Assembly: GCA_026770585.1 (NCBI GenBank)
Contig: MU646783.1
Coordinates: 81,500 to 93,342 of the forward strand
DNA: 11,843 nt
DNA from: Baffinella frigidus
Lineage: Eukaryota; Cryptophyceae; Cryptomonadales; Baffinellaceae
Reading direction: 5' to 3'
The notes under the pieces: model-generated
What the model saw: the letters and a program-made list of their open reading frames with translations, nothing else
What the model was told of the DNA's origin: nothing
Database searches by the model: none
Program-made: the position numbers and the translations under genes
Shown here: positions 10,773-11,843 of the stretch, in pieces
How positions within the stretch are numbered: position 1 is the first letter of the stretch
Layout of the letters: each line of letters starts with the position of its first letter

Positions 10773-10895
10773 CTGTTCCTGCTTGCCCTCAGCGGCGAGG
10801 CGGCTGAGCTCGAGGGTCATGCGACACTCCGCCACCTCCACCTTGTGCGCTGATTCCGTGTCCAGGAGGATCTGCCGCCCTTGGTGCACCGTAGC
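10773..10895 (-). CDS. Exon-like segment ATVHQGRQILLDTESAHKVE, 41 codons
   Basis: A 123-base phase-0 segment bounded by CACCGGCAG|GCTACG and GAACAG|GTATGG. It starts ATVHQGRQILLDTESAHK, contains CRMTLELSRLAAEG and ends KQEQ. It is the longest segment seen, with both borders clean and a GTATGG donor close to the eukaryotic consensus. Partial copies to the right (11012-11086, 11222-11254, 11414-11489) confirm the acceptor. No homologous family is recognised. Confidence 0.65.
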
Positions 10896-11011
10896 CTGCC
10901 GGTGGGTTCGCGAGGATTAACGTGTGGTGATCGGGGACACTGCCGGCGGGGTCATTTCGCTTAAGTCAACCCCGGTTCAAAATGTCAACTTAAGGGTTCG
11001 AACACGCCAGG

Positions 11012-11086
11012 TCTAGGGTCATGCGAGACTCGGCTATTTCGGCCGGGCGTGTCTAGGAGGATCTGCCGCCCTTGGTGCACCGTTGC
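11012..11086 (-). pseudogene. Frameshifted copy of the ATVHQGRQILLDT exon
   Basis: After GCCGGCAG the minus strand reads ATVHQGRQILLDT, then a deletion shifts the frame; the rest (AEIAESRMTLD) matches the parent in another frame. It ends at CTAGAC|CTGGCG without a donor. Confidence 0.65.
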
Positions 11087-11089
11087 CTG

Positions 11090-11220
11090 CCGGCGGGGGT
11101 GAGAAGTTGAAGGTGTGGGGTTTGGGGTTCCGGGGTGAGGGTTTAGTGTATAAAGGTTGAGTGACACTCAGGTCTAGTGACACTTATACAATTCACCAAG
11201 GCTTGGTGACACTTGTACGA
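11090..11220. repeat. Short G-rich tract and GTGACACT repeats with hairpin
   Basis: GGTGTGGGGTTTGGGGTTCC at 11112 is a telomere-like remnant. GTGACACT occurs at about 11161, 11181 and 11204. TCACCAAGGCTTGGTGA (11193-11209) is a perfect hairpin. Confidence 0.6.
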
Positions 11221-11221
11221 G

Positions 11222-11254
11222 CGTCATGCAAGACTCGGCTATGTCCGCGGCTGA
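11222..11254 (-). pseudogene. Central fragment of the 10773-10895 exon
   Basis: Minus-strand reading ADIAESCMTL aligns with VEVAECRMTL of the parent. Both exon borders are missing. Confidence 0.5.
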
Positions 11255-11255
11255 C

Positions 11256-11318
11256 ACGCCAGGTCTAGGGTCGCCAGGTCTAGGGCCTAGGGTCTAGGGT
11301 CGCCAGGTCTAGGGGAAA
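11256..11318. repeat. GCCAGGTCTAGGGTC minisatellite
   Basis: Three to four copies of CGCCAGGTCTAGGG with a partial CCTAGGGTCTAGGGT. The same word ends the exon relic at 11012, so it probably grew from the broken exon edge. Confidence 0.7.
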
Positions 11319-11413
11319 CAATGTCAACTTGAGGGTTGGAACACGCCAGATCTAGGGTCGTGAGCGCCACGGCTAGCTCGGGGATTCGGGCTTAAGGATC
11401 AGGATTTAGAAGT

Positions 11414-11489
11414 CACGAGACTCGGCTACGTCAGCCGCGTGCGCGGATTCCGTGTCTAGGAGGATTTTCCGCCCTTGGTGCACCGTTGC
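11414..11489 (-). pseudogene. Truncated copy of the ATVHQGRKILLDTESAH exon
   Basis: After GCCGGCAG it reads ATVHQGRKILLDTESAHAAD and VAES in the parental frame, then meets an in-frame TAA four codons later. It keeps frame longer than the other copies and might still be used with an unrecognised donor (TCTC|GTGACT), but the second half is missing. Confidence 0.5.
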
Positions 11490-11499
11490 CTGCCGGCGG

Positions 11500-11843
11500 G
11501 GCTAACCCCTAACCCCTAACCCCTACGCCCCTAACCCTCAACACCTCAACCACAACCTGTGCGATCCATAACCTGTGCCTGCCCCAGGTAGACCCTCAAC
11601 CCTCAACCCTAGACCCTGAACCCTGAACCCTGAACCCTGAACCCTGACCCACCCTAGACCCTGAACCCTGAACCCTGAACCCTGAACCCTACACCCTCAA
11701 CCCTAACCCCTCAACCCTCAACCCTACCCCCAACCTGGCAGGTTATGCAGGTGGTTTAGGGTACCCTCAACCACCCGCAGGCCTGGACAATCCATAACCT
11801 GTGTTTGCCCCAGGTAAACCCTCAACCCTCAACCCTCAACCCT
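11500..11843. repeat. C-rich telomere-like variants
   Basis: Runs of CCCCTAAC, CCCTGAA and CCCTCAA units, each homogenised locally. The word AATCCATAACCTGTG with GCCCCAGGTA occurs twice (about 11564 and 11789). This is the opposite orientation to the block at 5267-6174. No exon-like segment was found in this stretch. Confidence 0.85.

Larger units (their letters stand above)
288..10895 (-). other. Candidate intron-rich coiled-coil gene (span of the exon-like segments)
   Basis: All recognisable coding segments in the window lie on the minus strand between these limits. About seventeen can be delimited with AG acceptors and GT or GC donors; their lengths (123, 69, 69, 69, 75, 78, 72, 48, 51, 42, 63, 120, 87, 66, 60, 60 and 63 bases from right to left) are all multiples of three and all in phase 0. 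The peptides are rich in Ala, Glu, Gln, Lys and Leu, lack Pro almost entirely, and resemble a long coiled-coil rod. Fifteen donors are GT and two GC; eleven acceptors are followed by G. Neither end of the gene is visible, and no catalytic or membrane domain is seen. For segments 2461, 5104, 5717, 6184 and 8011 I used frame to choose the acceptor, so the phase rule is partly circular there. Whether all copies are used is unknown; some may be relics. No family can be named. Confidence 0.55.

Overview
The window looks like nuclear DNA of a protist or alga, not bacterial DNA. There is no long open reading frame anywhere. Long blocks resemble the plant/algal/alveolate telomere unit TTTAGGG. The recognisable coding material is a ladder of very short exon-like segments, all on the minus strand, with splice borders (CAG or AAG followed by GT, twice GC; AG acceptors mostly followed by G). 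GC donors and AG|G acceptors would suit a dinoflagellate-like or other alveolate alga, but I cannot name the species.

Read on the minus strand from right to left, about seventeen exon-like segments of 42 to 123 bases can be delimited. Each is a multiple of three, starts and ends in phase 0, and encodes Ala/Glu/Gln/Lys/Leu-rich peptide typical of coiled coils, usually ending in Gln. The best are at 10773-10895, 10480-10548, 10293-10361, 10107-10175, 8401-8475, 6326-6397, 5717-5767, 5225-5266, 4390-4509, 3775-3861, 2672-2737, 1830-1889 and 288-350. They may belong to one gene for a long rod-like protein running off the window. No start codon, stop codon, promoter or non-coil domain could be assigned. 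Many segments have extra copies nearby, from perfect in-frame duplicates to frameshifted or truncated relics, so exon and flanking intron have been duplicated together many times.

The remaining DNA is repeats. Left part (1-1900): duplicated exon blocks, telomere-like G-rich DNA and a 104-128 bp tandem array, each unit carrying the same exon end. 1900-2980: a splice-acceptor-like minisatellite and a 20-bp minisatellite between two related exons. 3335-4010: three copies of an exon/AT-rich unit and a (GA)n(GT)n microsatellite. 4640-5270: a minisatellite and three copies of another exon unit. 5267-6174: 900 bp of degenerate telomere-like repeat around one exon. 6482-9629: a nest of foldback (MITE-like) elements, most 73-192 bp, and one 518-bp inverted repeat with an exon copy in its centre. 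9930-10548: a 186-bp tandem array in which three of four units keep an intact 69-base exon. 10600-11490: an exon with several broken copies. 11500-11843: C-rich telomere-like variants.

The most interesting reading is a locus where phase-0 coiled-coil exons spread by tandem and inverted duplication within repeat-rich introns, so that repeat turnover can lengthen or shorten a rod protein without breaking frame. A silent graveyard of exon copies remains possible; transcript data would decide.
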